The notes under the pieces are model-generated. The model saw only the letters and a list, made by a program, of their open reading frames with translations, ran no database searches and was not told where the DNA came from. Below, in pieces: positions 11,472 through 20,937 of a stretch of 64,000 bases of DNA (within the stretch, counting starts at the first letter, position 1; the number at the start of each line of letters is the position of its first letter). The position numbers and the translations under genes were made by a program. Source of the DNA: Rhabdophis nuchalis (taxonomy: Eukaryota; Chordata; Lepidosauria; Squamata; Natricidae); the NCBI GenBank assembly GCA_039707465.1, contig CM077645.1, positions 142,098,503 through 142,162,502 on the forward strand. Direction: 5' to 3'.

Positions 11472-11518
11472 GGCTAGCTGATGAGAGCTAATGAGCTCGA
11501 AATAGATCTATCCTAGTC
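11472..11518 (+). ncRNA. Type I hammerhead ribozyme, complete
   Basis: All hammerhead parts are present in order. Stem I 5' strand is GGCUAG (11472-11477) and the core is CUGAUGA (11478-11484). Stem II is GAGCU/AGCUC with loop AAUG (11485-11498), followed by GAAA (11499-11502). Stem III is AUAG/CUAU (11502-11511), with a 2-nt loop, or 3 bp with a 4-nt loop. C17 is at 11512 and stem I 3' strand is CUAGUC (11513-11518). Stem I forms 6 pairs including one G-U. Predicted cleavage is between 11512 and 11513, after AUC. Stem I is the open helix, making this type I, and a very short stem III is typical of hammerheads in animal retroelements and satellites. Activity is not shown. Confidence 0.85.
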
Positions 11519-11741
11519 TCCCTGACTTATTTATTGATCAGCTCAAAAACGCAACACACATATAAAAAATTACACAACGGAATGCTTGGCTTTCTGTCTA
11601 GAATCTAGATGGTCTCTGGTGATGAGCCGAAAGGCAGAAAAGGAAAAGCAGTGTGCTTCCTCCCTTAATTGGGGCCTTAACAGGGTGTTGTGGAAACAAT
11701 TATATATAACTATCCTCCTGTCTCAGCTGACAAGAACAGAA

Positions 11742-11805
11742 CCTAGCTGGCTTAATGGCAAGGCTCTCGCCTGGCATGTAATACAGCCCTGGTTCGAATC
11801 CCATT
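11742..11805 (+). promoter_or_regulatory. tRNA-like Pol III promoter module (A and B boxes)
   Basis: A-box-like TGGCTTAATGG at 11748-11758 and B box GGTTCGAATCC at 11791-11801, 32 bp between them as in tRNA genes. The middle (CTCTCGCCTGGCA) resembles tRNA-Gly(GCC). The ribozyme at 11814 starts 12 nt after the B box, so a Pol III transcript starting here would carry it. Confidence 0.75.
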
Positions 11806-11813
11806 AAGGGTAT

Positions 11814-11860
11814 GGCTAGCTGATGAGAGCTAATAAGCTCGAAATAGATCTATCCTAATC
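11814..11860 (+). ncRNA. Type I hammerhead ribozyme, near complete
   Basis: Core CUGAUGA (11820-11826), stem II GAGCU/AGCUC with loop AAUA (11827-11840), GAAA (11841-11844), stem III AUAG/CUAU and C17 at 11854. Stem I is GGCUAG (11814-11819) with CUAAUC (11855-11860), one C-A mismatch in six. Predicted cleavage is between 11854 and 11855. With the copy at 11472 it forms a direct dimer with 342-nt spacing. Confidence 0.8.
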
Positions 11861-11918
11861 TCCCTGACTTATTTATTGATCAGCTCAAAAACGTAACATA
11901 TATATATATATAACCAAA

Positions 11919-12046
11919 GGCACCAGCCTGATGATGACGGGTGTGATCCCATCGAAACGTTGCCAAAACACTTTTAATTTTACACGGGGAAACACCTGAA
12001 TAGACCAAGACCTACATACCTATACCCGTGAAAATCTACGAAAACA
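11919..12046 (+). repeat. Outer arm, right, with hammerhead-like motif
   Basis: Contains CUGAUGA (about 11932), a following stem-loop with GGG/CCC closing plus one mismatch, then CGAAACGUU. This order matches a minimal Penelope-type hammerhead. Stem III would be almost absent and a U is bulged before stem II, so this is much weaker than the motifs at 11472 and 17829. The remainder (to ATCTACGAAAACAAATA) is homologous to 10881-11006 in inverted orientation. Confidence 0.35.
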
Positions 12047-12047
12047 A

Positions 12048-12082
<35 letters not shown>

Positions 12083-12087
<5 letters not shown>

Positions 12088-14221
12088 CCAGCTCTGTGCA
12101 GCTTAAGGCTTTTTAATACCTATAGTAGTATCCAATTTTAAAATACTTCGATTAACATTAAGCTGATTCCAATATTGTTTAAAGGGGCATTCAAGCCAAA
12201 ATTTGTCATTTAGAAAAAAATCATAACTTCAAAGTAAGTAAGATGGAAAGAGAAGCTTTATGTATCACCATTTGATTTCTATTGGAAAACTGGAGTAATG
12301 GGCTTTAATTACCTCCTCTTGTTAAGTGTCTCTGGAGGGAGATGTAATAGCATCTGAGCAGAAGAATTAGGTGTTATCTGTTCAGCTTTTTCTTAAATTC
12401 ATTAAGAACATTTATTTGCAAGTACAGGTAATAATGCATGCTTTGTTAATGCGGCAATGTAATATCTTCATGACAAAATCTGAAAGTCCTAAATTGGAAT
12501 ATGTTTAAATTTTTGGCAGAATTTCCAGATACTGTCCTTGATGGTACATTATTGAGAAACACATTTGGTGCAAGTAGTGATGCCTGATTATGACAGGCTT
12601 TGTCAGCTTCTAAAACCACTCAGAATAGGTGAAAGTTGAGTGAAGCTAGCTTCCAACTGAGCTGCTGTTTCAATTGATTCACTTGACTTGTTAGACTCTT
12701 ATCTTTCACAGCAGGGAAGGGAGGGACTAAGTAAAGTCAATTCTTTTGGAGACCATCATTTCAAGGCACTGGGAACCCCTTCAGGGAATGTTTCCAGTGC
12801 ATTGAATAACCACGGTGGGAAAAGTTATAATGCCTTCTTCTTCAGCTCAATTTGTCTCTGTATGAGCATGATCCTATTCGCCTATATGAAAGAAAAGAGT
12901 AGGGTGGCCTGGTATTGTATTCCTCTGTGAAGAGTCATCCTCAAATTAGGGAAAGGAGCATAATGAGAAATGATGTGTATGTGTGTGTGGGGGGGGGGGG
13001 AAGGTGCATATCAAAGAGTGCTATCAAACCTCAACTCTTCTCACCCTGACAAATCAACCAGAATCTCATCCAACCAGCCTATGTTGAACTGCTATCTCTG
13101 TGAGATGAATCAGTAAACCAAGCTGGCGAACAGAGCTCAGCTATAGTGAAAAGCACCAGCCATAGCAGACCTACTTAGAATTAGTTTATTTTAGACATTA
13201 GGATTAATGAAGGTCAGCTGTGCTGACGTGAAGACCAAGGGTTTCCTGAATTGAATCCCCACATGAATGTGATCCATTAGAACACGGCTTTGCAGTGTTC
13301 TGACCATGTTTACTTATGTACAAAGTTTTCTCAAGTAGCTTAACTTTTAATTCATTCCATTCAAGAATGCTTCCTTACTCCATCATTTTTATTAATAATG
13401 GGCAATCTGATCCATATGTTTTCTCAAGATTATTTGCTACTTTATACCAAAAAAGCATTATACTTTTTCCTGCGTTTGATTTTTAATAACTGTAATTGAG
13501 AGCAGGGTGCTTTGACATGAGGCAGCCACAGAGGAAATTTCTACCTTGCAAATAGTCCATGTCAAGAGTACAAAATTTAGCGATCTCCAAGTGAAAGTCT
13601 CAAAGCCATGCAGATGCTTAAGCGTTCGTTCTCATATCTAATCATAGCTTGAAAATACTCCATTAACAATGTCTAAATGAAAGGTCCTTGAGATGTTGCT
13701 TTTGTGTCATCCTCAACCCAAACTGAAGGTGGTTTTAAGTCCTATTAGTTGTTCCAGTTTCAGAATATCATTTCCCTTCTCCTATGTTGATGTTGAGGCA
13801 CAATCTATGATGTTTCCTCAACAGTAGTCAGGGTCTAGAATCTGTCAAGCAAATTTTGGCTACTTCAGATTGCTGTGGATGTGTCCCTTTCTCTCTGGTT
13901 ATTGGGCATCCTCCTCCATGGCCATTTTGTCTTGCTTTGCAGAAGAACATACGTATATGTGACATTATAATATCTGACTAATACTCCTGAAAGCATCAGT
14001 CAAGCTTTACCTGGCTCTTTATATAGCCTTAATATCCTTTTGAAAGTTACAAGATCTATGATTACCCCTCTCTCAAGAGTTTTTCTCCCCTTCTTCTGGC
14101 ACAAGCTTTACTTTTATTAAAAGTCACATGGGGTGGGGGGAGTATAAGAATAAGTAATAAGAAATCCTGTTTTGTTTAGTCTGGGCACCAGGATAGAAAC
14201 AAGGACACCATAAATTTTGGT
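12083..14221. other. AT-rich DNA, nothing recognised
   Basis: No repeat family or coding frame recognised apart from a short poly-G run after (GT)n near 12978-13000. Confidence 0.5.
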
Positions 14222-14390
14222 TCTGCCTTTGGCCAAAAGGCAGCTGGGTGACCTTGGAGCACTCCCTCTCTCTTAGCATTAGGAAGAACGCAATGGCAAG
14301 CTACTTTTGAAATCTTGCCAAGAAAACTTCAGGCACTTGTCCAGGTAGTTGCTAGAATTCAAAATGAATTCAATGATACAAAAAAACCTC
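14222..14390 (+). mobile_element. Sauria-type SINE, 5'-truncated
   Basis: Contains the CAGCTGGGTGACCTTGGAG block, the CACTCCCTCTCTCTTAGC block and an RTE-like 3' part with GCAATGGCAAGCTACTTTTG and TTGCCAAGAAAACTT. The tRNA head is missing. The tail resembles BovB/RTE 3' ends, as known for Sauria SINEs mobilised by BovB. Confidence 0.65.
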
Positions 14391-14611
14391 AACAACCTTA
14401 GAATGAAATGTGCCATTTTTCCTATTCCCACATCATTTTGCATGGTCTATTGTTGGATGCTGCTGGTCATGGTAATCCCATACTATTCCTGCCTTTTTCA
14501 TGCAAACTTTATTGATATAGGACATATGTATTTATTTTCAGAGTTATGTTTCTTTTGTAACTAAAATCTCAAGAGTGGTAAGTCCAGGAATAATGTTATA
14601 TTGAAATCGTG

Positions 14612-14652
14612 TGATGCACCTGGGCCACGGGCTACGAGTTTGACACCCCTGT
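14612..14652 (-). mobile_element. hAT terminal fragment
   Basis: The minus strand begins CAGGGGTGTCAAACTCGTAG and continues into a GGCCCAGGTGCATC-like block, the terminal inverted repeat region of a common short hAT element. Only one end is present. Confidence 0.5.
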
Positions 14653-15673
14653 TCTAGATGATAACATGAACACAGCCACAGGATTCTTGAAATGCCCTTC
14701 AAAGTTAAATCCTGATCCAATCTGCTTTTTGAATATAGCCCTTGACACGACTCACAAAGACGGGTAGTGTGTGCGTATCTGTGAGTGACAGAATGTACAT
14801 GTGTGTGTGTATTTGTGTGAAATATAGCTCAGCTGTAAAAAAATCGTATGGATAGTTTCCATATGCTATATTACAAAGAATCTGAAAGAGTGTAAGTGCA
14901 AAGTAACAGCAAGATCAGGCATAGGAACAACCAACTGCCTCTCCGAAACAGCATCCAACGTCCAGTGCCAAGCCTCCAGCACTAAGAGACAGACAAGCAC
15001 TGTGATTGCATCTGCTGTGTGTAAGCTAGCCACCATAAATATAGTTTATGGGTTTCTTGCTGGTTTGTGGCTAGGTGTCCTGCTGATGTCATCTGTGCAT
15101 ACAGTCTGCCCTGCTATGTGGCTGCACCATTATCCTTCTGTTTTATTATTCTTCCCCTGTGGATCATGTTATTCACTGTTGCATTCTGCTTCTGGCCTTC
15201 TCCTTGAACAGTTATTCATAACTGTTGGCACTCTCATTGGGCACATTGAGAAGGATGAGCTTGGATGCCATGAGCCAGATGGTGAATTTTGTCAGTGGGC
15301 CTAAGACCTTGATTAGAGGGAAGGGCTTGGATAGTTTCTAAGGCATGCTGTTTTCTTGGAGTAGAATCCTGTACCGCTATTTGCCAAGGTTTCTAAAAGC
15401 GATTGTAATAGGAAAGTATCTTGGTATATAGACAGATTGAGCTGTCATTTGAACCATTTTCTGGAGCACCCTCAAAATGATAATTTCTAAGCAAGAGAGA
15501 TATGACTGTGGTTTTTAAACAAGTTCTTAAAATGCCCTCAGATTCCTTTAGGAGCTGATTATTATCATTTTAAATAAAAAATCACAAGCATCTGTCCCAA
15601 CTCAGCTGTTATCATATTTAGAGATGTTTTATCCTATTTATAATCCCAGATCCTCTCTCCCCTTCATTCATTC
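14653..15673. other. AT-rich DNA, nothing recognised
   Basis: Unassigned sequence with scattered (GT) runs near 14760-14820. A 100-codon open frame at 15002-15304 has no recognisable domain. Confidence 0.45.
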
Positions 15674-15761
15674 ATATACATACATACATACATACATATA
15701 TACATACATACATACATACATACATACATACATACATACATACATACATACATACATACAT
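15674..15761. repeat. (CATA)n microsatellite
   Basis: About 88 bp of nearly perfect CATA/TATG repeats, with one TATA interruption near its start. Confidence 0.95.
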
Positions 15762-15836
15762 TGAAATATATTCAGACATTTTCCCTTAAATATTAAATGC
15801 AAAATAGATGTTTCTACTCTTAGCTATGCTCTAATG

Positions 15837-16189
15837 CAGGGGTTCCCAACCTTTTTGGCACCAGGGACCGGTTTCATGTTAAAAAAAATTCTGCAGACCG
15901 GTGACCATGGTTCGACCGGTGTAGAGGGGGAGAGGGAGGAGGGGAAACAGGTGGCGCATGTGCGCGCGGGGGGGTGAGTCAGCTAACTTACCCCTCTTAG
16001 GCCCCCAATGGCACGAGCAGCCGCACCTGCACTCTCCCGCCCATGGTGCGCGCTCTACCCAGGGGGCTGCCCCCTCCTCCCTCCTCCTCCTCTCCGGCCC
16101 TTTCTAAGAGTTGTGCCGCTCACTGCGGCCCGGTTCCTATCAAGCCACGGACTGGTACCGGTCTGTGGCCAGGGGGTTAAGGACCCCTG
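15837..16189 (+). mobile_element. Short non-autonomous hAT element
   Basis: Ends are CAGGGGTTCCCAACC and GGTTAAGGACCCCTG, an imperfect terminal inverted repeat. Flanks are CTCTAATG (15829-15836) and CACTAATG (16190-16197), a 7-of-8 match to an 8-bp target duplication. The subterminal GGGACCGG and CCACGGACTGGTACCGG blocks are typical of a Charlie-like hAT. GC-rich interior with no transposase. Confidence 0.85.
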
Positions 16190-16197
16190 CACTAATG

Positions 16198-16984
16198 TTT
16201 CTCCTGTCCACAAAGATAGACTTATACCAGAAGTATGGCATTTAAAATAGGAGCACTTTGATTTAAATAAGCATTTTCCTTAGTATACATCCCTGCCCCC
16301 ACCCCATTAACTTATTGATAAAGATTTAATCATTTTAAAAATCTTTATTTCCCTGCTCATGAATTGTAAAAACAAATACATAATTGCTTGTACCATTACA
16401 CACACACACACGCACACACACACATATCAGTAACTAGGAAGAATGACTTCAGTGGAAAGCATCTTCTGTGCTTTGTTTTTTATTCATATTCTAAGCCATT
16501 CTCAGTGAAATTTCTCCATTATGATTGGGGGCATTCCATTGTACATAGCTTTCAATCAGGTTTTGGTACGGTATGAAATCCAGCCTGGCTGACAAAGTTA
16601 TGTCTGTGTTTCCAGAATTCTATTTCTTTCTGAGTCAAGTCTCCGTAATCAAAACATTGGGATGGTGAAGTACTTAAGGTAATGTTGCTCAGAGCAAGAA
16701 TGAGTGGAAGCATATGGAGATCAATTGAGTTATTCATAAGGAGCCACTGCACTGAATGAAAAGACTGCCTGCAGTTTCACTGTCTCCGGATGTTCTTCTC
16801 TCCAATTCATTTTAAAATAAGTTGCTAGTCAGAGTCAGATAAGAAATAAATTCAGAAGAAAAAGAAATGCTAAATAACTGTTATTCCTATGTGGGTTCAA
16901 GTATACTTAGACATTTTTCCATGCATTTTACGTATTTTAAGTGTGCATATGTCACACACACACACCACACACACAGACATACAT
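16198..16984. other. Unassigned DNA with short (CA)n runs
   Basis: Short (CA)n runs at about 16397-16425 and 16953-16975; otherwise nothing recognised. Confidence 0.5.
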
Positions 16985-17096
16985 AGATATAGATATAGAT
17001 ATAGATATAGATATAGATATAGATATAGATATAGATATAGATATAGATATAGATATAGATATAGATATAGATATAGATATAGATATAGATATAGAT
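16985..17096. repeat. (GATATA)n microsatellite
   Basis: Near-perfect 6-bp repeats, about 18 copies, ending exactly where the ribozyme-unit spacer starts (ATAATTGTTTCCACAACACC). In an uninterrupted unit the same place reads AATTATATATAACTATCC, so the array probably grew from the element's own AT tract. Confidence 0.95.
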
Positions 17097-17318
17097 AATT
17101 GTTTCCACAACACCCTGTTAGGGCCCCAATTAAGGGAGGAAGCATACTGTTTCCTTTTCTGCCTTTCGGCTCATCACCAGAGACCATCTAGACAGAAAGC
17201 CATGAATTCCGTTGTGTAATTTTTTTATATGTGTGTTACGTTTTTGAGCTGATCAATAAATAAGTCATCTATCATAGTCTCCCTGACTTATTTATTGATC
17301 AGCTCAAAAACATAACAG
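17097..17318. mobile_element. tRNA-hammerhead element, inverted-pair remnant
   Basis: 17097-17265 is the unit spacer in minus orientation. 17266-17282 is a ribozyme 3' remnant (TCTATCATAGTCTCCC: stem III end, cleavage site, stem I 3' strand). 17283-17318 restarts the unit in plus orientation. The two flanking copies of TGAGCTGATCAATAAATAAG and its complement make a hairpin around the ribozyme remnant, as at 11427-11551. No tRNA-like module remains. Confidence 0.75.
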
Positions 17319-17391
17319 AGATATAGATACAGATAGATATAGATATAGATATAGATATAGATATAGATGATATAGATATAGATATAGATAA
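17319..17391. repeat. (GATATA)n microsatellite, interrupted
   Basis: Second GATATA/GATA array, directly after the ribozyme-unit remnant. The two arrays therefore flank the unit on both sides. Confidence 0.9.
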
Positions 17392-17667
17392 TTTTTCATA
17401 ATATATACATATATGTTTCAGTATACCATTGCTCTCCAGAATGCAATGCATTCCAGTTCTCATCATCCCCTGGAAATGTGGTTGGGGATGATGATTGCAC
17501 AATTATTTTAAAAAATGTATTTGTTCCTTCAAGTGAGTTTTGACTCCAGACAACTACCTGGATCATTCCTTGCAGTTTTCTTGTCAATATCCAAAAACCT
17601 TTAAGAAATTCCTGGAAGCTTGGCATTCAGACAAATCAGCTATCTGTAGACACATAGAAATAATACA

Positions 17668-17712
17668 TACATGCATACATGTGTATGTATATAGTATGTA
17701 CATACATACAAT
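17668..17712. repeat. (CATA)n-like microsatellite
   Basis: Short imperfect ACATACATGCATACATG-type run. Confidence 0.75.
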
Positions 17713-17751
17713 ATTTATATAAATAATTATTAATAATAATGTATCAGGGAT

Positions 17752-17820
17752 ACCGGATAGCTCAAGGCATAGAGAGGCTTGCCTCATATGGTGGAGGACA
17801 CCGGTTCAAATCCCAGTAGA
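17752..17820 (+). promoter_or_regulatory. tRNA-like Pol III promoter module (A and B boxes)
   Basis: A-box-like TAGCTCAAGGC at 17758-17768 and B box GGTTCAAATCC at 17803-17813. The intervening sequence differs from the 11.7-kb module, so the tRNA ancestor may differ or the loop region may have diverged. The ribozyme starts 15 nt after the B box. Confidence 0.7.
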
Positions 17821-17828
17821 AGGAGTAT

Positions 17829-17875
17829 GGCCAGCTGAAGAAGGCTAATAAGCCTGAAATGGATCCATCCTGGTC
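17829..17875 (+). ncRNA. Type I hammerhead ribozyme, complete, covarying
   Basis: Stem I is GGCCAG (17829-17834) with CUGGUC (17870-17875). The core is CUGAAGA (17835-17841); the changed base is the permitted variable position 7. Stem II is AGGCU/AGCCU with loop AAUA (17842-17855), followed by GAAA (17856-17859). Stem III is AUGG/CCAU and C17 is 17869, so predicted cleavage is between 17869 and 17870. Compared with 11472-11518, one pair in stem I, two in stem II and one in stem III changed on both strands with pairing kept. This covariation is strong evidence that the RNA structure was selected. Confidence 0.88.
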
Positions 17876-18235
17876 TCTTTATTTTCAGTCCTTAAAAATC
17901 TAACACATATCTAAAAAATTTCACACAGCAGTAATCTAATTGGTTCTCTGTCTGGATGATCTCTAGGTTGAGTCGAAGGGCAGAGAGGGATGACGTTAAG
18001 TCTCCTCCCCTTAAAGGGACCCTTGAACAGGAGCTGTGATAATATTCTCTCAATTATTAATAATCCGTACACATCTTCCTTTGTAGCCAGCATTCAGATA
18101 AGCAGGAAATAACACCAGACAAAGAGGCAGAAAGCAATACTTTAATTCATGTAACTACCAGGAAGGAAAGCAAATGACCACCAAAACTGGTAGGTCATGT
18201 TTACTATACATAAACAGTGAGCAAAACCACACTTA

Positions 18236-18449
18236 CACTGACGATGTTACCTAATTGGTTAATAAAATTACTGGCCAGATGGAATGGTGTGACAAGATTA
18301 TGCCTGATTCCCTGACTTGCTAGGAATGTCTCGAATGGCATGGCCATAAATTGGGGGCCCTTGTCTGAGACTAAGATGTCGGGCAGGCCTTGAGTGGAGA
18401 AAAGTCTCTGTAAAACCTTGATGACCACCTCTGCCATTGTGGAGGTCAT
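18236..18449 (-). pseudogene. Ty3/gypsy-type integrase core fragment
   Basis: About 70 codons on the minus strand resemble the integrase catalytic core: a run with GLPDILVSDKGPQF (the second catalytic Asp lies in the D-x-G-x-Q-F motif), then FLASQGIRHNLVTPFH. A full retroelement would have protease, RT and RNase H upstream and LTRs around. None is visible here, so this is an isolated scrap of an old LTR retrotransposon. Confidence 0.7.
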
Positions 18450-20549
18450 GAGGACTACCTCTTACCACTTGTAACAGATGTAACAGATTCTATTCTTCAG
18501 TCGTGGGGTACATACATTCTCTTCTATGGATAATAATGTTGTTTTATTAGTATTTCTTGTGAAAAAAATGTTTTTCATTAATTTGGTTTTCATGATACTG
18601 TTTCAATCATATTGCTTTATGTTGCTTAGAATCATATGACTGAAGTATTTTAAAACATGTAATAAACTAACTAAAAACACAGTCAATCCCTATAGAAATG
18701 TGGTTGGCCTAATTTCATTTGGACTGTGTTTCTTTTCTAGCTTGTTTTATGATACCATTTCTATTACAGCAACCAAAACTGTTCACAACAAAACTCAGCC
18801 TGAAACATTTTAATTCATAGTTAAAGTCATTTTTATCACAAATTTACCATTTACTCAGCTGACAAACAATGAATCAGATTTTGCTAATTGATTGGCTAGC
18901 ATTAATAATAGTGAAAAAGCTTTGCCAGGGTCTATCTGTCAAAAAATTCCAATTGCAACTAAATAAGAGTGAGAAAAAAGACCAAGGAATTATGAATAAA
19001 GAAGAACGTTGAATTATTCAGGGAAAGGTTGAAAGATTCATAAGAGATAGTGAAAACTTCATTGCAGTTCTAGCAAAGGCCCAAGACCGGAATTTGTCCA
19101 CACTTTTGCATGGAGGTAAAACTGGTTGAATTAATAAAACTCACTTTCAAGTGAAGCACACACAAAATTGGACTGTGGGGGATTAAACCAAGGGACGCAA
19201 TGTTAGTACAGAGGAGCAGTTTGAGAAAAAAGGGAGAGTTCGGAGGGATCAAATTAAGAATTCTGAAGAGAGGGAAGTCCAACTATAAATGTAGTATATG
19301 CACCATTAGCTCTCTAGGTCATAGTTCGTATCACAAAGCTTTGGGAGCTACAATCTTAATTATCAAGTTTTATCAAGATTAAAGACAAGAAAAGAGAGAG
19401 GGAGGGAGGGAGTGAAAGAGAGAGAGAGAGAGACAGTGAGCACCACACTTCTTTGGGTAATAAATTATTCATGGCTTTTAACTATCAGATATAATTAAAA
19501 TTACCTGCTTTCAGTAGATATGTCATTAGCTACAATTTCCTCCTTTTAAAAATAGGACTGTTTCACGCTATCATTTTCTAACAGCTGGCTCCTCTATGAA
19601 TGTGAATCACACATCCAAACTTTTATCCAGACACATTGTGTTCTTCTGGCACTGCGTGTCTCCTTCTTCTCGCTTTTATTTATTTATTATTTATTTTGCT
19701 GGTCAGTAGAGCAAGAGGACACTTTTTCATATTCAATGAAATGTTGCTCATTTCAAAATCATAGCTGAGCTATCAAATGAATAAATGCATTTTACACTGG
19801 TAATTTTCTACCTGTCTAGCCTGGAATAGTAATCATTCCATAAAACCATAGGGTATTTTTAAGCAGTAGCAGTAGGGGTTGTTTTTTTTTATGCTTCTTG
19901 ACTTTGATTTACTTATGTTTGTTTTTATCTTTTTCTTACTGTTTTTTTCCTCTTAAAGTGAATTTCAGAACCTGTTCTGGAAACTGATATTTTGAAGCAT
20001 GATTATAGTTAAGGAAATTAAATAAATGAAAATAAACTAGACAGATCAAAATTTTGAGGAAACATGTCATGATTTTTAAAATATAGAATTCAGCTCACCA
20101 CTTGCATGCTACACCAAAGGCTCCAATTACAACTTTATCCAGAGGGAAGAAAGGAAGAAAGGCAAATATCCAAAGCAGTGTCACAGAAACAAAAGTAGAA
20201 GGGCATTCTATGTCAGTTCATTAATTAAATGCTACAGAACCATATCTTAAAGAAACAAGCAATATATGTTGTCACAGTGCAAGCAAGGGTTAAGAAATCC
20301 AAGCACCTGAACAAAAGTTCTGGGTTTTGCATTATAAAGCAGTAAGGCAGGCAGACAGTAGCCAAGGTTGTTTCAAATGATTACCTACTGTAGCTTTAGA
20401 TGTCTGTATGCATCAGAATAATTAACAATTTCTTCTCATTCTGGTTTTAGGCTGTAAATATATATGCATTTTCATTTGCAATGTTCATAAATGTCCAAGT
20501 CGTTATATTAATGGTTCTAATAAGCATCAGGATCTAAAAAGGTTAGATC
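18450..20549. other. AT-rich DNA, nothing recognised
   Basis: No repeat family or coding frame recognised. A GA-rich run lies near 19390-19440 and poly-T runs near 19880. Confidence 0.5.
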
Positions 20550-20557
20550 CTCTAATA

Positions 20558-20929
20558 CTGTGATGGCGAACCTATGGCACGGGTGCCACAGGTGACACAC
20601 GGAGCCATTTCTTAGGGCACGCAAGGCATTGCCCGGTCAGCTCCAGTGCGCTTGTGTGTGCTGGCCAGCTGATTTAGGCCTTCTTTTGAGGCCATTTTTC
20701 GCCCTCTGGAGGCTTCAGGGAAGCTCCTGTAGCCTCTGGAAGTGGGGGGGAGGCTGTTTTCACCCTCCCCAGGCTCCTAGAAAGCCTCTGGAGCCTGGGG
20801 AGGGTGAAAAAAGTGTGGCAAAAGCAGGGGGTCATGCACATGGCATTATGGGTGTGGCACGCCCACTCACGACCCCCCTGCGCTTCCCCCAATTTTGGCA
20901 CGCGAGCCAAAAAACATTAGCCATCACTG
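20558..20929 (+). mobile_element. Short hAT element (CAGTGATGGCGAACC family), copy 1
   Basis: 372 bp with ends CTGTGATGGCGAACC and a complementary CATTAGCCATCACTG. It is flanked by a perfect 8-bp target duplication, CTCTAATA, at 20550-20557 and 20930-20937. The interior is GC-rich with inverted CTCCCCAGGCTCC / GAGCCTGGGGAGG blocks and no transposase. Same family as 25683-26623 and 38507-39106. Confidence 0.92.
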
Positions 20930-20937
20930 CTCTAATA

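Larger units (their letters stand above)
11042..11900. mobile_element. tRNA-hammerhead composite element, inverted pair plus direct dimer
   Basis: The plus-strand half (11461-11900) contains two direct copies of the segment starting GGTATGGCTAGCTGATGAG, spaced 342 bp. The order is ribozyme, spacer, tRNA-like module, ribozyme, tail. The minus-strand half (11459-11042) repeats spacer, tRNA-like module and ribozyme remnants in inverted order. It is interrupted by a (TA)n run at 11143-11160, which cuts one ribozyme in stem II. The architecture resembles other animal repeats that couple a Pol III promoter with a hammerhead, such as the Schistosoma Sm-alpha SINE-like repeat. No protein is encoded, so mobilisation would be in trans. 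Confidence 0.8.
10881..12080. repeat. ~1.2-kb palindrome of two nested inverted-repeat layers
   Basis: The outer arms are 10881-11006 and 11919-12046, related by inversion but diverged, and flanked or joined by (GT)n at 11012-11041 and (CA)n at 12047-12082. The inner arms are about 11042-11459 and 11526-11900, and are highly similar when inverted. The palindrome centre (11460-11525) is occupied by a complete hammerhead ribozyme. Arms of this length could form a cruciform in DNA or a long hairpin in RNA. Confidence 0.85.
17752..18062 (+). mobile_element. tRNA-hammerhead element, single unit of a diverged subfamily
   Basis: The order is tRNA-like module (17752-17815), complete hammerhead (17829-17875) and spacer with the CTCTGTCTGGATGATCTCTA block, GTCGAAGGGCAGAG and CCTTAAAGGGACCC. 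Each corresponds to a block of the 11.5-kb unit but is clearly diverged. It is the only locus with one unit in one orientation. The ends are not sharply defined and no target duplication was found. Confidence 0.75.

Noticed and set aside
11742..11805. Functional tRNA gene
   Set aside because: A and B boxes are good, but the acceptor stem does not pair and the anticodon arm is degenerate; it is a tRNA-derived promoter module.
16887..17187. Open frames of alternating Tyr/Ile/Arg/Asp residues
   Set aside because: Translations of the (GATATA)n microsatellite.
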